Assembly (NCBI GenBank): GCA_030726725.1
Contig: JANRDC010000004.1
Location: forward strand, 1 to 64,000
DNA: 64,000 nucleotides
Source of the DNA: Flavobacteriaceae bacterium
Lineage (GTDB): Bacteria; Bacteroidota; Bacteroidia; Flavobacteriales; Flavobacteriaceae
Direction: 5' to 3'
In this document: positions 7,904 through 18,198 of the stretch, piece by piece
Numbering within the stretch: the first letter of the stretch is position 1
Layout of the letters: each line of letters starts with the position of its first letter
Position numbers and translations under genes: made by a program
The notes under the pieces: generated by a model
Database searches by the model: none
The model's input: only the letters and a program-made list of their open reading frames with translations
Told to the model about the DNA's origin: nothing

Positions 7904-9355
7904 TTATCCTTTTAACTGCTTGATTTTAATCGAAAAGCCAGCAAAAACAAGGGTGGTTATGGGACTTAACCAATTGAAGATCGCATAGACAAAATAACTG
8001 GCTACCGGTACTCCTAAAACACCGCTATGATAAGCGCCACAAGTGTTCCAAGGCACCAAGACTGAGGTTACTGTTCCTGAATCCTCCAGTGTTCTGCTTA
8101 AATTCTCAGGCGCAAGGCCTTTGTCTTTGTATGCTTTAGAAAACATTTTTCCAGGTACAACAATAGAGATATACTGATCTGAAGCTGTGAGATTTAAGGC
8201 CAGACAACTGGCGACAGTACTGGCAAAAAGGCCAAAAGTGGTTTTAGCAATGGACAGCAGTGCTTGACTCAACCTGCTTAGCGCACCAATTCCATCCATG
8301 ATTCCTCCGAATACCATCGCACAAACGATTAACCAAATAGTTCCCAACATACCAAACATCCCTTTGGATTGAAATAAATCACTTAAGATCGGATGACTCG
8401 AAGGCACGGAAACTTGTATGGTGATGGCATCCATAATTCCTTGGTATGCAGCTGCAGGAGTAAATTCTTGGGCACCAGTGATACCCATGACAACTTCAGG
8501 TTGAAAAATAAGGGCAAAAACTCCTCCTAACAAAGTGCCGATTAACAGGGCAATCAGCGGTGGGGTTTTTTTGACAATCATCAAGACAACGGCTAGAGGA
8601 ACGAGAAACAACCAAGGACTAATGTCAAATGTGCTCTTTAACTGTTGCAACATTTCTTGGGTTTGGTCCAGGGCAGTAACTTCGATATTGAGCCCTAGAA
8701 TCACAAATACGATCAGTGTAATGATGTATGTTGGAATTGTAGTCCACAACATGTATTTGATGTGGTCAAACAATTCGCCACCGGCCATAGCGGGTGCTAG
8801 ATTAGTGGTATCGCTCAACGGGGATAGTTTATCTCCAAAATAAGCTCCCGACAGAATAGCTCCTGCTGTCATCCCCATGGAAATACCCAGTGCATCTCCT
8901 ATCCCGATCAACGCGATACCTACGGTGGCTGATGTAGTCCAAGAGCTCCCGGTAGCCACTGATATTACAGAGCAGATCAAAACACAGGCGGCCAGAAAAA
9001 TAGTAGGATTGAGCATTTGCAGCCCGTAATAAATCATGGATGGAATGATTCCACTGATTAACCATGTCCCGGATAAAGCGCCCACCATCAATAGGATTAA
9101 AAGCGCAGAAGTGGTTGACTGCACATTTTCTGACACTTTTTCCATCATGAGTTTAAATGGAATTTTTCGACGGAATCCTACCAATGCAGCTACGAATCCT
9201 CCCAAGAGCAGGACAAACTGATTGGATCCAGCAAGTGCACCATCCCCATACAGCACAACATTCAAGGCCAAAAGAGCCACTAGGACAACAATGGGAATCA
9301 AGGACTCGAGAAGTGAAATTCCAGAAACTGAATCAGCGGATGGGTTTGAAGACAT
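7904..9355 (-). CDS. nhaC: Na+/H+ antiporter, NhaC family
   Basis: A 483-aa polytopic membrane protein with about 11-12 hydrophobic segments, matching the NhaC family that expels Na+ in exchange for H+. Characteristic parts are the SGTWLISGIIPSMIYYGLQ and SSWTTSATVGIALIGIGDALG segments, the block GAILSGAYFGDKLSPLSDTTNLAPAMAG and the late TASDQYISIVVPG. The length is normal. It is a single-gene unit divergent from lpd, with 133 bp between them. I see no clear promoter on this strand. A sodium antiporter fits the marine-like profile of the window. Confidence 0.92.
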   Translation of the reverse strand: MSSNPSADSVSGISLLESLIPIVVLVALLALNVVLYGDGALAGSNQFVLLLGGFVAALVGFRRKIPFKLMMEKVSENVQSTTSALLILLMVGALSGTWLISGIIPSMIYYGLQMLNPTIFLAACVLICSVISVATGSSWTTSATVGIALIGIGDALGISMGMTAGAILSGAYFGDKLSPLSDTTNLAPAMAGGELFDHIKYMLWTTIPTYIITLIVFVILGLNIEVTALDQTQEMLQQLKSTFDISPWLFLVPLAVVLMIVKKTPPLIALLIGTLLGGVFALIFQPEVVMGITGAQEFTPAAAYQGIMDAITIQVSVPSSHPILSDLFQSKGMFGMLGTIWLIVCAMVFGGIMDGIGALSRLSQALLSIAKTTFGLFASTVASCLALNLTASDQYISIVVPGKMFSKAYKDKGLAPENLSRTLEDSGTVTSVLVPWNTCGAYHSGVLGVPVASYFVYAIFNWLSPITTLVFAGFSIKIKQLKG

Positions 9356-9457
9356 AGGATAATTTATAAAACGTAATATTACAAATTAATGGGTTTATGC
9401 GCCAAAACAACCGCATATTATCCGAGGTAGGTAGGGTTTAAAGCCACTAAAATGTAT

Positions 9458-9465
9458 TATTTTTG
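9458..9465 (+). promoter_or_regulatory. -7 box upstream of lpd
   Basis: TATTTTTG matches the Bacteroidota -7 consensus exactly, 23 bp before the lpd ATG. A good TTG -33 element is not visible at the expected distance. Confidence 0.42.
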
Positions 9466-9488
9466 AACCGTAATCAAATGCTTATCTT

Positions 9489-10889
9489 ATGTATGATGTT
9501 GCTGTACTCGGAGCTGGACCTGGAGGTTATGTCGCTGCGATTCGCTGTGCCCAGTTGGGATTAAAAACGGTTTTAATTGAAAAGTACGACACCTTAGGTG
9601 GTACTTGTCTCAATGTGGGTTGTATCCCCTCAAAAACGCTATTGGACTCCTCCCACCACTACGAAACTGCTGTTCATCAGTTTAAAGAACACGGAATTGA
9701 TATCGAAGGCAGCATTAAGGTGAACTTAGCGCAAATGATCGCCCGAAAAGATGAGGTAGTAGCGACCACTACCAAGGGTATTGATTTTTTGATGGATAAA
9801 AACAAAGTAGAAGTAATTCACGGCAAGGGATCATTTGTCGATGCACATACGCTTGAAGTTGTTGGTGGAGATGGGAAAAAAAATAAAGTTTCAGCCAAAA
9901 ACATCATTATTGCTACGGGATCAAAGCCGGCCACACTTCCATTTGCACCGGTGGACAAAGAACGCATTATCACTTCAACAGAGGCGTTAAAGCTCAAAGA
10001 AATTCCCAAGCACTTATTGGTTATTGGCGGCGGAGTTATCGGCTTAGAATTAGGTCAGGTATACCACAGATTGGGTGCTCAAGTCACCGTGATTGAATAC
10101 ATGGACGGGATTATACCGGGTATGGATAAATCTCTGTCCAAAGAGTTACTCCGGGTGTTGAAAAAGCAAAAAATGCAATTTGCCTTAAGCCATAAAGTGA
10201 GCAAGGTAACCCGCGTTAAAGATCAAGTGGTTGTGGAAGCTACAGACAGCAAGGGTAATGTTGTGTCTTTTGAAGGGGATTATTGCTTGGTGGCTATTGG
10301 CCGAAAAGCTTATACGGATGGCTTAGGTTTGGATCAAGTAGGAATCCATACCGATGAACGCGGTAGAATTCAAACCAATGAGCATCTGCAGACCAATATT
10401 CCCCATATCTACGCTTTAGGCGATGTGGTGAAAGGTGCTATGTTGGCCCACAAGGCCGAAGAAGAGGGTGTGCTCGTTGCAGAAACCATTGCGGGTCAAA
10501 AACCGCACATCAACTACAATTTGATTCCGGGAGTTGTTTACACTTGGCCAGAGGTAGCAGGAGTAGGGCAAACCGAAGAACAGCTTCAACTGGCAGAAAT
10601 CCCTTATAAAGCCGGATCTTTTCCGATGCGCGCGCTGGGTAGATCTAGAGCAAGCATGGATACAGATGGATTTGTCAAGATATTGGCACACGCCAAAACC
10701 GATGAAGTATTGGGGGTTCATATGATTGGCGCTCGTTGTGCAGACTTAATTGCTGAAGCAGTAACAGCCATGGAGTTTAGGGCTTCAGCAGAGGATATTG
10801 CCCGTATGAGCCACGCACACCCCACGTATGCAGAGGCGATCAAGGAAGCCGCACTTGCAGCTACTGACAATCGCGCAATCCACAGTTAA
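9489..10889 (+). CDS. lpd: Dihydrolipoyl dehydrogenase (E3)
   Basis: A 466-aa FAD disulfide oxidoreductase that reoxidises dihydrolipoamide in 2-oxoacid dehydrogenase complexes and the glycine cleavage system. Visible motifs: the N-terminal FAD-binding GAGPGGYVAA, the redox pair in GGTCLNVGCIPSK (Cys40 and Cys45), the NAD-binding GGGVIGLELG, the second FAD contact YALGDV, and the C-terminal catalytic HAHPTYAEAIKE. Full length and intact. An E1 fusion gene is encoded about 30 kb away in this window, but this is not an E1-E2-E3 operon. tilS follows after 21 bp and may share the transcript. Confidence 0.96.
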   Translation: MYDVAVLGAGPGGYVAAIRCAQLGLKTVLIEKYDTLGGTCLNVGCIPSKTLLDSSHHYETAVHQFKEHGIDIEGSIKVNLAQMIARKDEVVATTTKGIDFLMDKNKVEVIHGKGSFVDAHTLEVVGGDGKKNKVSAKNIIIATGSKPATLPFAPVDKERIITSTEALKLKEIPKHLLVIGGGVIGLELGQVYHRLGAQVTVIEYMDGIIPGMDKSLSKELLRVLKKQKMQFALSHKVSKVTRVKDQVVVEATDSKGNVVSFEGDYCLVAIGRKAYTDGLGLDQVGIHTDERGRIQTNEHLQTNIPHIYALGDVVKGAMLAHKAEEEGVLVAETIAGQKPHINYNLIPGVVYTWPEVAGVGQTEEQLQLAEIPYKAGSFPMRALGRSRASMDTDGFVKILAHAKTDEVLGVHMIGARCADLIAEAVTAMEFRASAEDIARMSHAHPTYAEAIKEAALAATDNRAIHS

Positions 10890-10910
10890 ATCCATGAAAT
10901 ACCCTCCAAA

Positions 10911-12251
10911 ATGCTAGATACTCGCTGGGCCAAACATTTGGAGGATAACTTTAGTGAACTGCTGGACAAGCATTTTATCGTAGCCTGTAGCGGTGGTGTC
11001 GACAGTGTTGTATTGGCTCATTTATGCGCAGGTCAACACCTGAATTTTTCATTGGCTCATGTCAATTTCCAGTTGCGCGGAAGGGAGAGTGATCTCGATG
11101 CAGATTTTGTTCGCGACCTCGCTAAAAAACTAGGTGTTGATTTTTATTTACATGCTTGTCATACAGATTCTTATGCTGCGGAACACAAAGTATCTATTCA
11201 AGTAGCTGCTCGTGAAATTCGGTATGAGTGGTTTAAAGAATTGGCTCGTGAAACGGGCGCATTTGCCGTGTTAACCGCCCATCATTTAGATGATTCATTG
11301 GAAAACTTTGCACTGCAGGCAGCCAGAGGTTCTGGATTAAAAGGTTTGCTGGGTGTGCCACAGAAAAGAGATATTTTTTGGCGTCCCTTATTGCCGTTCA
11401 ACAAGTCTGAACTGCTGGATTGGGCAGCAAAAAAACAATATACTTGGCGAGAAGATAAAAGCAATGCTCTTTCGGATTACACCCGAAATAAAGTGCGAAA
11501 CGATTTGTTTCCGATTTGGTTTAGCCTTTTTCCCGAAGCCAAAAACAACTTGTCAAAAACTCAGGAAAACCTGAATGCCGATTACCTGTTATTAGAAGCT
11601 TATCTAGATATGGCCAAAGCTCAATGTCTCCAAAATAACACCTTGGATCTGGATGCTATTCATCGTTTTGCATCTGCTGCGTCAACCAACCGACAGAACG
11701 AACTGGCCATCGCTTTAGTCCATGCCTTGTTGAGACCTTACGGCTTTGATACCACTTCCGTGTCCAGTGAATGGTTGTTTAGTGGTAGATCGGGCACTAA
11801 GGTGTATACGCCCACCAGTATTTTACACAAAAATCGACATACTATTCTGATTGAAAGCATCGAGCAATCTGCGCATACAAAAGAGACCTATTATTTAGAC
11901 AATCTTGAAGGACACCTGAATCACCCCATAAAAATTCAATGGTCGATCACTGACCATCAGTCATCAATGGCCTTTAATCGGGTATACTTTGATGCGGAAA
12001 CGCTTGAGTTTCCCTTGGTACTGCGCAAGCGAATTCCTGGAGATGTGTTGTATCCCACAGAAATGAAAGGAAGCAAAAAGCTCAGTAAGTTTTTTAAAGA
12101 TCAAAAGTTTTCAACTCCTATGAAAGACGCACAGTGGTTGCTATGCAATGCAGATCAATCCATAGTGTGGGTGGTGGGGGTTCGTCAAGATAGGCGGTGG
12201 TCCGTGCAACAAACAACAAAAAAAATACTATGCGTACATTACGACAATTAA
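10911..12251 (+). CDS. tilS: tRNA(Ile)-lysidine synthase TilS
   Basis: A 446-aa enzyme that modifies the CAU anticodon of a minor tRNA-Ile with lysidine, so that it reads AUA. The N-terminal PP-loop is intact (CSGGVDS, residues 26-32), followed by HHLDDSLENF and ARGSGLKGLLGV, both typical of TilS. The C-terminal TilS domain is visible around RKRIPGDVLYP and GSKKLSKFFKDQKF. The gene is essential in most bacteria. It lies 21 bp after lpd, and its 3' end overlaps the dsbD-like ATG by 22 bp. Confidence 0.94.
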   Translation: MLDTRWAKHLEDNFSELLDKHFIVACSGGVDSVVLAHLCAGQHLNFSLAHVNFQLRGRESDLDADFVRDLAKKLGVDFYLHACHTDSYAAEHKVSIQVAAREIRYEWFKELARETGAFAVLTAHHLDDSLENFALQAARGSGLKGLLGVPQKRDIFWRPLLPFNKSELLDWAAKKQYTWREDKSNALSDYTRNKVRNDLFPIWFSLFPEAKNNLSKTQENLNADYLLLEAYLDMAKAQCLQNNTLDLDAIHRFASAASTNRQNELAIALVHALLRPYGFDTTSVSSEWLFSGRSGTKVYTPTSILHKNRHTILIESIEQSAHTKETYYLDNLEGHLNHPIKIQWSITDHQSSMAFNRVYFDAETLEFPLVLRKRIPGDVLYPTEMKGSKKLSKFFKDQKFSTPMKDAQWLLCNADQSIVWVVGVRQDRRWSVQQTTKKILCVHYDN

Positions 12252-14203
12252 TTTATCTGTGCTTATCCCTATGCTCACTCCATGCTTTTGGCCAAAAAGT
12301 CGATGAGCTGGTTCAGTGGAATCATACTTTAAATCAAGTCAATGATTCGGTTTACGAGTTGGTGTTTACCGCAAAAATAGCTCCGAATTGGCATATTTAT
12401 TCAGCGTATACAGATCCTGACGGTTCTATGCCCGCCGAATTTACCTATCGAGGGGTAGGAACCGATTTTCTCTTGTTGGGTTCTTTGGAGGAAGGTCCCA
12501 CGGTGCAGCAATACAGCGATGTTTTTGAGGTCACCGAAACATATTTTGTCGATGAATTAATCTGGAAACAAAAGATTCAATCGATTTCAGGTCCCTTAGC
12601 CGTGATTAAGGTTGATTTGTTTTACCAATTGTGTCAAGAGGTCTGTATTCCAGTAGACAAAACTTTCGAATTTTATGCCGGGGGCAAATCATCTGCTGAT
12701 TCAGAAACGACCATCAGTGATCGCGATCGCACCATGAGTGAGGCACTTGTGCTTCCCCTGAAAAACAAACAACTACTCGAGTCCTCTACCACTGATTCAA
12801 GGGTTGCCCAACAAGGACTTTGGACTATTTTCACCCTGGGCTTTTTAGGTGGATTAATCGCTTTGTTAACCCCCTGTGTATTCCCCATGATTCCGCTCAC
12901 TGTATCGTACTTTACCAAACAGTCCAGCAACAGACGTCAAGGAATTGCACAGGCGCTTTGGTACGGATTTTTTATCGTGTTCATCTACGGCTTGTTGAGT
13001 GTGCCATTCCATGTATTTGCTTCGGTAGACGCACAGATACTCAATCAAATGGCTACTAATGTTTGGCTAAATACCGTCTTTTTTGTCGTGTTTGTCTTTT
13101 TTGCCATTTCCTTTTTTGGATATTTTGAGTTGACCTTACCCAGTAGTTGGGCACACAAAATGGATGACAACTCCAACAAAAAAGGAGGGATTGTGGGTAT
13201 TTTCTTTATGGCTTTAACGCTGGCGATCGTGTCCTTTTCATGTACAGGTCCTATTTTGGGGGGATTGCTTGGATCAACTGCTTTGGCCGAAGGATCTGTC
13301 GCTTGGAATTTGACCGTAGGTATGCTTGGTTTTGGGTTAGCACTAGCACTACCTTTCGGATTGTTCGCTCTTTTTCCAGGTATGCTTCAGTCATTGCCTA
13401 AGTCTGGAAGCTGGATGACGGATGTCAAGGTGGTGCTCGGATTTCTTGAACTTGGTTTAGCGCTTAAGTTTTTGTCTAATGCTGATTTAGTCGGTCATTG
13501 GGGACTCTTAAAAAGAGAAGTGTTTTTAGGTATTTGGGCCGTGCTGGCCTTCTTATTGGCTGCGTATTTATTCGGTCTTTACCGATTTCAGTCTTATGGC
13601 CCTAAAGGACCCAGAAAACCTTTTAAAATATTGTTGGGTGCGATTTCATTTGCCTTTGGGGTATACTTGATCGCAGGACTTAATCAAGTGGTTTCACTCC
13701 GTGCACTCAGCGGTTTTCCGCCCCCAGATTTTTACACATTATCCCAAGAAGAGAGTGACTGTCCACTAGGTTTGGATTGCTACAAAGATTTTGAACAAGG
13801 CTTTCAAGCCGCCCAAAAGCAAGGTAAGCCCATGTTGATCGACTTTACCGGCTGGGCTTGTGTGAATTGCCGCAAGATGGAGGAAGGGGTATGGACAGAT
13901 CCTGAGGTATACCAATACCTCAGTGAATCCGTTGTTTTGATCTCGCTTTACGTAGACGATCGTCAGGATTTATCCGAGGAGGATCGATTTGTTTTTCAAT
14001 TCCCCAACGGAAGGCTAAAGGAAATCAATAAAGTGGGGCAAAAGTGGGGCACTTTCCAGAACATCAACTTTAATGCGGTTTCTCAACCCTTCTATGTGTT
14101 GATGGATACAGAATACCATTTACTCCAACCACCGATACAAATGGCGGACAAAAAAACCTATATTGAATGGTTAAAAAAAGGGACTGAATCAAATCAACCA
14201 TAA
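12230..14203 (+). CDS. dsbD: DsbD-family thiol:disulfide interchange protein
   Basis: A 657-aa three-domain membrane protein that passes electrons from cytoplasmic thioredoxin to periplasmic disulfides. After a signal peptide (RTLRQLIYLCLSLCSLHAFGQ) comes a periplasmic alpha domain with the pair Cys135/Cys139 (CQEVC). About eight membrane helices follow, with the expected cysteines in LLTPCVFPMIP and SFSCTGPILGG. The C-terminal thioredoxin domain carries CVNC (Cys544/Cys547). All six catalytic cysteines are present. I chose ATG 12230 over GTG 12197 because the signal peptide begins there; the start lies inside tilS. A probable partner is any periplasmic TlpA-like protein, such as the one at 55-56 kb. 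Confidence 0.93.
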   Translation: MRTLRQLIYLCLSLCSLHAFGQKVDELVQWNHTLNQVNDSVYELVFTAKIAPNWHIYSAYTDPDGSMPAEFTYRGVGTDFLLLGSLEEGPTVQQYSDVFEVTETYFVDELIWKQKIQSISGPLAVIKVDLFYQLCQEVCIPVDKTFEFYAGGKSSADSETTISDRDRTMSEALVLPLKNKQLLESSTTDSRVAQQGLWTIFTLGFLGGLIALLTPCVFPMIPLTVSYFTKQSSNRRQGIAQALWYGFFIVFIYGLLSVPFHVFASVDAQILNQMATNVWLNTVFFVVFVFFAISFFGYFELTLPSSWAHKMDDNSNKKGGIVGIFFMALTLAIVSFSCTGPILGGLLGSTALAEGSVAWNLTVGMLGFGLALALPFGLFALFPGMLQSLPKSGSWMTDVKVVLGFLELGLALKFLSNADLVGHWGLLKREVFLGIWAVLAFLLAAYLFGLYRFQSYGPKGPRKPFKILLGAISFAFGVYLIAGLNQVVSLRALSGFPPPDFYTLSQEESDCPLGLDCYKDFEQGFQAAQKQGKPMLIDFTGWACVNCRKMEEGVWTDPEVYQYLSESVVLISLYVDDRQDLSEEDRFVFQFPNGRLKEINKVGQKWGTFQNINFNAVSQPFYVLMDTEYHLLQPPIQMADKKTYIEWLKKGTESNQP

Positions 14204-14207
14204 CCTC

Positions 14208-16595
14208 ATGAAAAGAGCGATTAAAATTTTAGGATATACTTTATTGTTTTTGGGCGTATTGGCCATGGGCCTGTTTATATGGACCAGAAGTCTAAAACCC
14301 CAGTATTCCGGTCAACTGACTCTGGATGGAATGAAGTCACCCGTCACCGTTTATTTTGATGCATACGGCGTTCCACATATCGAGGCAGAAAGTGAGCTAG
14401 ACGCGACCATTGCTTTGGGATATGTACACGCACAAGATCGTTTGTGGCAAATGGAATTGCTCAGGCGTATCGGCAGGGGAGAATTATCTGCCCTTTTCGG
14501 TGATCGCGCGTACGCTACAGATCAGTTGTTTCTCACCTTAGGCATCCAAGAGAATTCACAAAGACAAATAGAGGCGCTTAAATCTACAGATCCTGAATTT
14601 CAATTGATTCAAGCGTATTTATCCGGGATAAATCAGTTTCAAGAACAGGGACCTACACCCATAGAATTTTATTTGACAGGGGTAGAAAAAAGACCGTTCA
14701 CCATCCAGGATGTATACAATTCATTGGGTTATATGGCCTTTAGTTTTGCTATAGGACACCGCACTGATCCGTTGATCACTTATATCAACAACACCCTAGG
14801 CAAAGAGTATATAGCAGATTTAGCCTTGGAATACGATGATCAATACCTGCAAATTCCTCACGCTGGAAATGCAGCGCCAAAAGAGGCATTGGCCATGGTG
14901 CATTGGATTGATCAAGCCATGAGTCAATTACCTGTACCCAGTTTTATCGGAAGCAATTCTTGGGTGTTAGGTCCCGAGAAAACTGAGGGTGGAAAAGTTA
15001 TTTTGGCCAACGACCCACACATCGGATTTTCGTCTCCGTCTGTTTGGTTTGAGGCCCATATCAAAACCCCTACATACGAGAAATACGGTTATCACATCGC
15101 AGGTGTACCTATTCCACTTTTGGCGCACAATAGATCCTATGCTAATGGGTTAACCATGTTTGAAAACGATGATTTAGACCTGTATCAAGAAACCCTAAAT
15201 CCGGATAATCCCCAACAATATCTCACTGATCAAGGCTGGGTTGATTTTGGTATTCGACGATACGAAATCGCGGTAAAAGGGGAGAAGCAACCCAGAGTTT
15301 TGGAAGTTAAAGACACCCATCACGGGCCGGTCATGTCTGATTTATTACCCCATGGATTTGATCAATCTGTCATCGCTTCAAACTGGGTCTATACCCAGAT
15401 GGAATTCGATGCCATAAAATCGCTGTATGCGCTGCAACACGCCAGTGATATCGCTGATTTTGCTGCTCATCTTCCAGAAATCAAAGCGCCGGGATTAAAT
15501 ATGATGTACGGCGATCAAAACGACAATATCGCTTGGTGGGCTATTGGCCAATTGTACAGCACTACAGATTCTATAGCTCCTCACTTTATCAAAACAGGAG
15601 TAACCACCAAAGACAGCCACATCAATTTATATCCGTTTGACAACAATCCACAATCGGTAAACCCTGAAAGCAACTACGTTTTTACGGCCAATAATGCCAC
15701 TTCAACCATGGATGGAGTTGTTTTTCCAGGTTATTACGCTCCCGATTCCAGGGCAAGAAGAATTGATCAACTTTTGAACACGGACAAAAAATGGGATAAA
15801 GACCAAGTTGCCGAGATGATGTTCGACGACACCTCTTCTATTGCCGCTCAGCTCGGAACAGCATGGTTGGCACAGATGGATCAACAAGATTTGTCTCCTC
15901 AAGGAAAGCAGTTGATACAGATTTTGCAACAGTGGAAGGGTAATTATGGACTGGAGGAATTGGCCCCGGCATTTTTTCACCGATGGGAATACGAATGGTT
16001 GTCTTCCGTGTTTTCCGATGAATTGGGTGCGGAAAATTTTAGTCAATTTTTAAACACCCACTTTGCCAAGCGTTTGGTTCGTCCATTGACCCAAAAAGAT
16101 AATTCTGTTTGGTTTGACAACGTACAAACCTCAGAAAAAGAAACTAAATCCGACTTGTTAAGGGTTTCATTTGACCGAGCTATTACCGCTCTTTCCGAGG
16201 AGTTGGGACCAGACCCAAGTCAATGGCAATGGTCAAAAGTCCATACCGTGACCCATGCCCATCCGCTGGGAAGTATCGCTGCATTGGCCCCCATTTTTAA
16301 CGTAGGCCCATTTGCTGCTACCGGGTCTAGAGAGGTGATCAACAATATGGCTTTTAAATACACAGGGTCTGTTTATTACCCAGTGGACCACGGGCCATCC
16401 ACCCGGCGAATCGTCGATTTTAGCGATATAGAACATTCGATCAGTATTCTCCCCACAGGACAGTCTGGAAACCCTTTTTCGCCGCATTACAATGACCAAG
16501 CTGAACTATATCACCAAGGTAAGTTTAGATTGATGATGATGAATTGGGAGGAAATTAAAGCGCAATCCACTCGATTAGAATTATTGCCCCATTAG
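14208..16595 (+). CDS. Penicillin acylase family protein (N-terminal nucleophile hydrolase)
   Basis: A 795-aa Ntn hydrolase of the penicillin amidase family, which cleaves acyl-amide bonds such as those of penicillins, acyl-homoserine lactones or other N-acyl compounds. A membrane anchor or signal segment (IKILGYTLLFLGVLAMGLFIW) precedes the alpha chain. The autocatalytic cleavage site reads FIGSNSWVLG, giving Ser249 as the likely beta-chain N-terminal nucleophile. ANDPHIGF, just downstream, is also family-typical. YGDQNDNIAWWAIGQ and TANNA are further family blocks. The natural substrate cannot be deduced. It starts 4 bp after the dsbD-like gene, so the two are probably co-transcribed, and it is followed by a strong terminator. 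Confidence 0.92.
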   Translation: MKRAIKILGYTLLFLGVLAMGLFIWTRSLKPQYSGQLTLDGMKSPVTVYFDAYGVPHIEAESELDATIALGYVHAQDRLWQMELLRRIGRGELSALFGDRAYATDQLFLTLGIQENSQRQIEALKSTDPEFQLIQAYLSGINQFQEQGPTPIEFYLTGVEKRPFTIQDVYNSLGYMAFSFAIGHRTDPLITYINNTLGKEYIADLALEYDDQYLQIPHAGNAAPKEALAMVHWIDQAMSQLPVPSFIGSNSWVLGPEKTEGGKVILANDPHIGFSSPSVWFEAHIKTPTYEKYGYHIAGVPIPLLAHNRSYANGLTMFENDDLDLYQETLNPDNPQQYLTDQGWVDFGIRRYEIAVKGEKQPRVLEVKDTHHGPVMSDLLPHGFDQSVIASNWVYTQMEFDAIKSLYALQHASDIADFAAHLPEIKAPGLNMMYGDQNDNIAWWAIGQLYSTTDSIAPHFIKTGVTTKDSHINLYPFDNNPQSVNPESNYVFTANNATSTMDGVVFPGYYAPDSRARRIDQLLNTDKKWDKDQVAEMMFDDTSSIAAQLGTAWLAQMDQQDLSPQGKQLIQILQQWKGNYGLEELAPAFFHRWEYEWLSSVFSDELGAENFSQFLNTHFAKRLVRPLTQKDNSVWFDNVQTSEKETKSDLLRVSFDRAITALSEELGPDPSQWQWSKVHTVTHAHPLGSIAALAPIFNVGPFAATGSREVINNMAFKYTGSVYYPVDHGPSTRRIVDFSDIEHSISILPTGQSGNPFSPHYNDQAELYHQGKFRLMMMNWEEIKAQSTRLELLPH

Positions 16596-16623
16596 CGAAT
16601 TCATTGTTCGTTGATCGTTTTTT

Positions 16624-16654
16624 CAGAGTCGCCACGGGCGACTCTGTTATTTTT
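16624..16654 (+). terminator. Strong intrinsic terminator after the penicillin acylase gene
   Basis: A perfect 10-bp GC-rich stem, CAGAGTCGCC and GGCGACTCTG, encloses the loop ACG and is followed by TTATTTTTA. It ends only about five bases before the yifB ATG, so yifB must start from a promoter that overlaps the terminator, or from read-through. Confidence 0.88.
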
Positions 16655-16659
16655 ATGAC

Positions 16660-18198
16660 ATGTTATGCAAAGGATTTACGGGAGCCCTCAAGGGAATAGA
16701 AGCTGAATTAATCACAGTTGAGGTACAGGCTGATCGTGGGGTGGGATACCATTTAGTAGGGATGCCTGATGTTGCAGTTCGCGAAAGCCAATACAGAATT
16801 GCTGCCGCACTTAAATCATGCGGATTGAAAATGATGGTGAAACGAATGACGATTAACCTGACACCCGCTGACATCCGAAAGCAAGGTACTGGTTTCGATT
16901 TGCCCATTGCCTTAGGGATTTTACAGAGTTCAGGACAGTTGATGACGGATCAACTGTCGCATTTGATGATTGTTGGCGCCCTTTCCCTCGATGGTAGTAT
17001 TTTGCCTGTACCAGGCACCCTTTCCATGGCCAAGTGCGCACTGCGTCACGGCCTTCAAGGAATCATCGTCCCATGGGAAAATAGCCGTGAAGCAGCACTG
17101 GTAGAGGGCATCCCTGTATACGGAGCAAAACACCTGACACAGATCACTTCTTTTCTGGTCGGTGGCACCTGGCTGAAACCGATCAAAAAAGTAAAAATTG
17201 ACCAAATAACGCGTGGTGTTCCCCCAGTAGATTTATCACAAATCAGGGGGCAAATGATGGCCAAAAGGGCATTGGAAATTTCATCGTTGGGCAACCATCA
17301 TATGCTGATGATGGGTCCTCCTGGGGTTGGGAAAACATTGCTGGCACAGGCAATTTCTGGCATACTTCCCGCCATGAGCGATCAGGAAATTCAAGAGGTT
17401 ACTCAGGTCTATTCCGCCCGTAATCACCTAGCAGAGCGCCTCATCAATTGTTTCAGACCATTTAGACAACCACACCACAACTGTACATCAGCGGGTATGT
17501 TGGGCGGAGGAAATCCGATGTTGCCAGGAGAAGTGTCTCTGGCCCACCGTGGTGTGCTCTATCTGGATGAGCTACCAGAGTTTCGAAAAAATGTATTGGA
17601 AGGATTGAGACAACCCTTAGAAGCTCAGAAAATAATTTTGGCGCGCGGTGGGTATCATTTGGAACTTCCCGCTTCATTTACCTTGATTGCCAGTATGAAT
17701 CCCAGTCCTTATCAATATGAAGAAGACCGTGCTCAACCGCAAGCAAAGACAGATGCTTATCGAGACAAACAATACAGGCAGAGGATTTCACAGCCACTAT
17801 TGGACCGAATACCACTTCAGATCGATATGCCAAAACTCAGTCAAGAAGAACTTTTGGATGCGCCTATTGGTCCATCTTCCCCAATGGTGTTGGCGCGCAT
17901 AGAGCGCAGCTACCGGTATAGACAGGAACGTATCGCTCAGGAAATAGACACTCCTGAATTGTGGTGGCAAAAAGTGGAAAAAGATGCCCAGATAAAGCTG
18001 TTTTGGGTGAGGTATATGAAGGAAAAGAAGTATTCAGTGCGCACACAGTCCATGATTTTTGATGTGGCGCGAACTATAGCTGACCTCGCACAATCTGAAC
18101 ACATCGCGCTAGAGCATATTTATGAAGCCATTCAATACAGATCACTCGATCGATATTTTGAAGAAAATTCATCGGTGAACAGAATTTTGAATATATGA
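16660..18198 (+). CDS. yifB: YifB/ComM-family Mg-chelatase-like ATPase
   Basis: A 512-aa AAA+ protein of the YifB/ComM family. ComM is a hexameric helicase that promotes branch migration of heteroduplex DNA during natural transformation. Domain order is the N-terminal ChlI-like domain (residues 1-170, with GAEx-type start GALKGIEAELITVEVQADRG and NLTPADIRKQGTGFDLPIALG), the AAA+ core with Walker A GPPGVGKT (about 218-225) and Walker B LYLDELPEF, and a C-terminal lid domain. The length is standard. It is a stand-alone gene between a terminator and the ilv promoter. Confidence 0.94.
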   Translation: MLCKGFTGALKGIEAELITVEVQADRGVGYHLVGMPDVAVRESQYRIAAALKSCGLKMMVKRMTINLTPADIRKQGTGFDLPIALGILQSSGQLMTDQLSHLMIVGALSLDGSILPVPGTLSMAKCALRHGLQGIIVPWENSREAALVEGIPVYGAKHLTQITSFLVGGTWLKPIKKVKIDQITRGVPPVDLSQIRGQMMAKRALEISSLGNHHMLMMGPPGVGKTLLAQAISGILPAMSDQEIQEVTQVYSARNHLAERLINCFRPFRQPHHNCTSAGMLGGGNPMLPGEVSLAHRGVLYLDELPEFRKNVLEGLRQPLEAQKIILARGGYHLELPASFTLIASMNPSPYQYEEDRAQPQAKTDAYRDKQYRQRISQPLLDRIPLQIDMPKLSQEELLDAPIGPSSPMVLARIERSYRYRQERIAQEIDTPELWWQKVEKDAQIKLFWVRYMKEKKYSVRTQSMIFDVARTIADLAQSEHIALEHIYEAIQYRSLDRYFEENSSVNRILNI

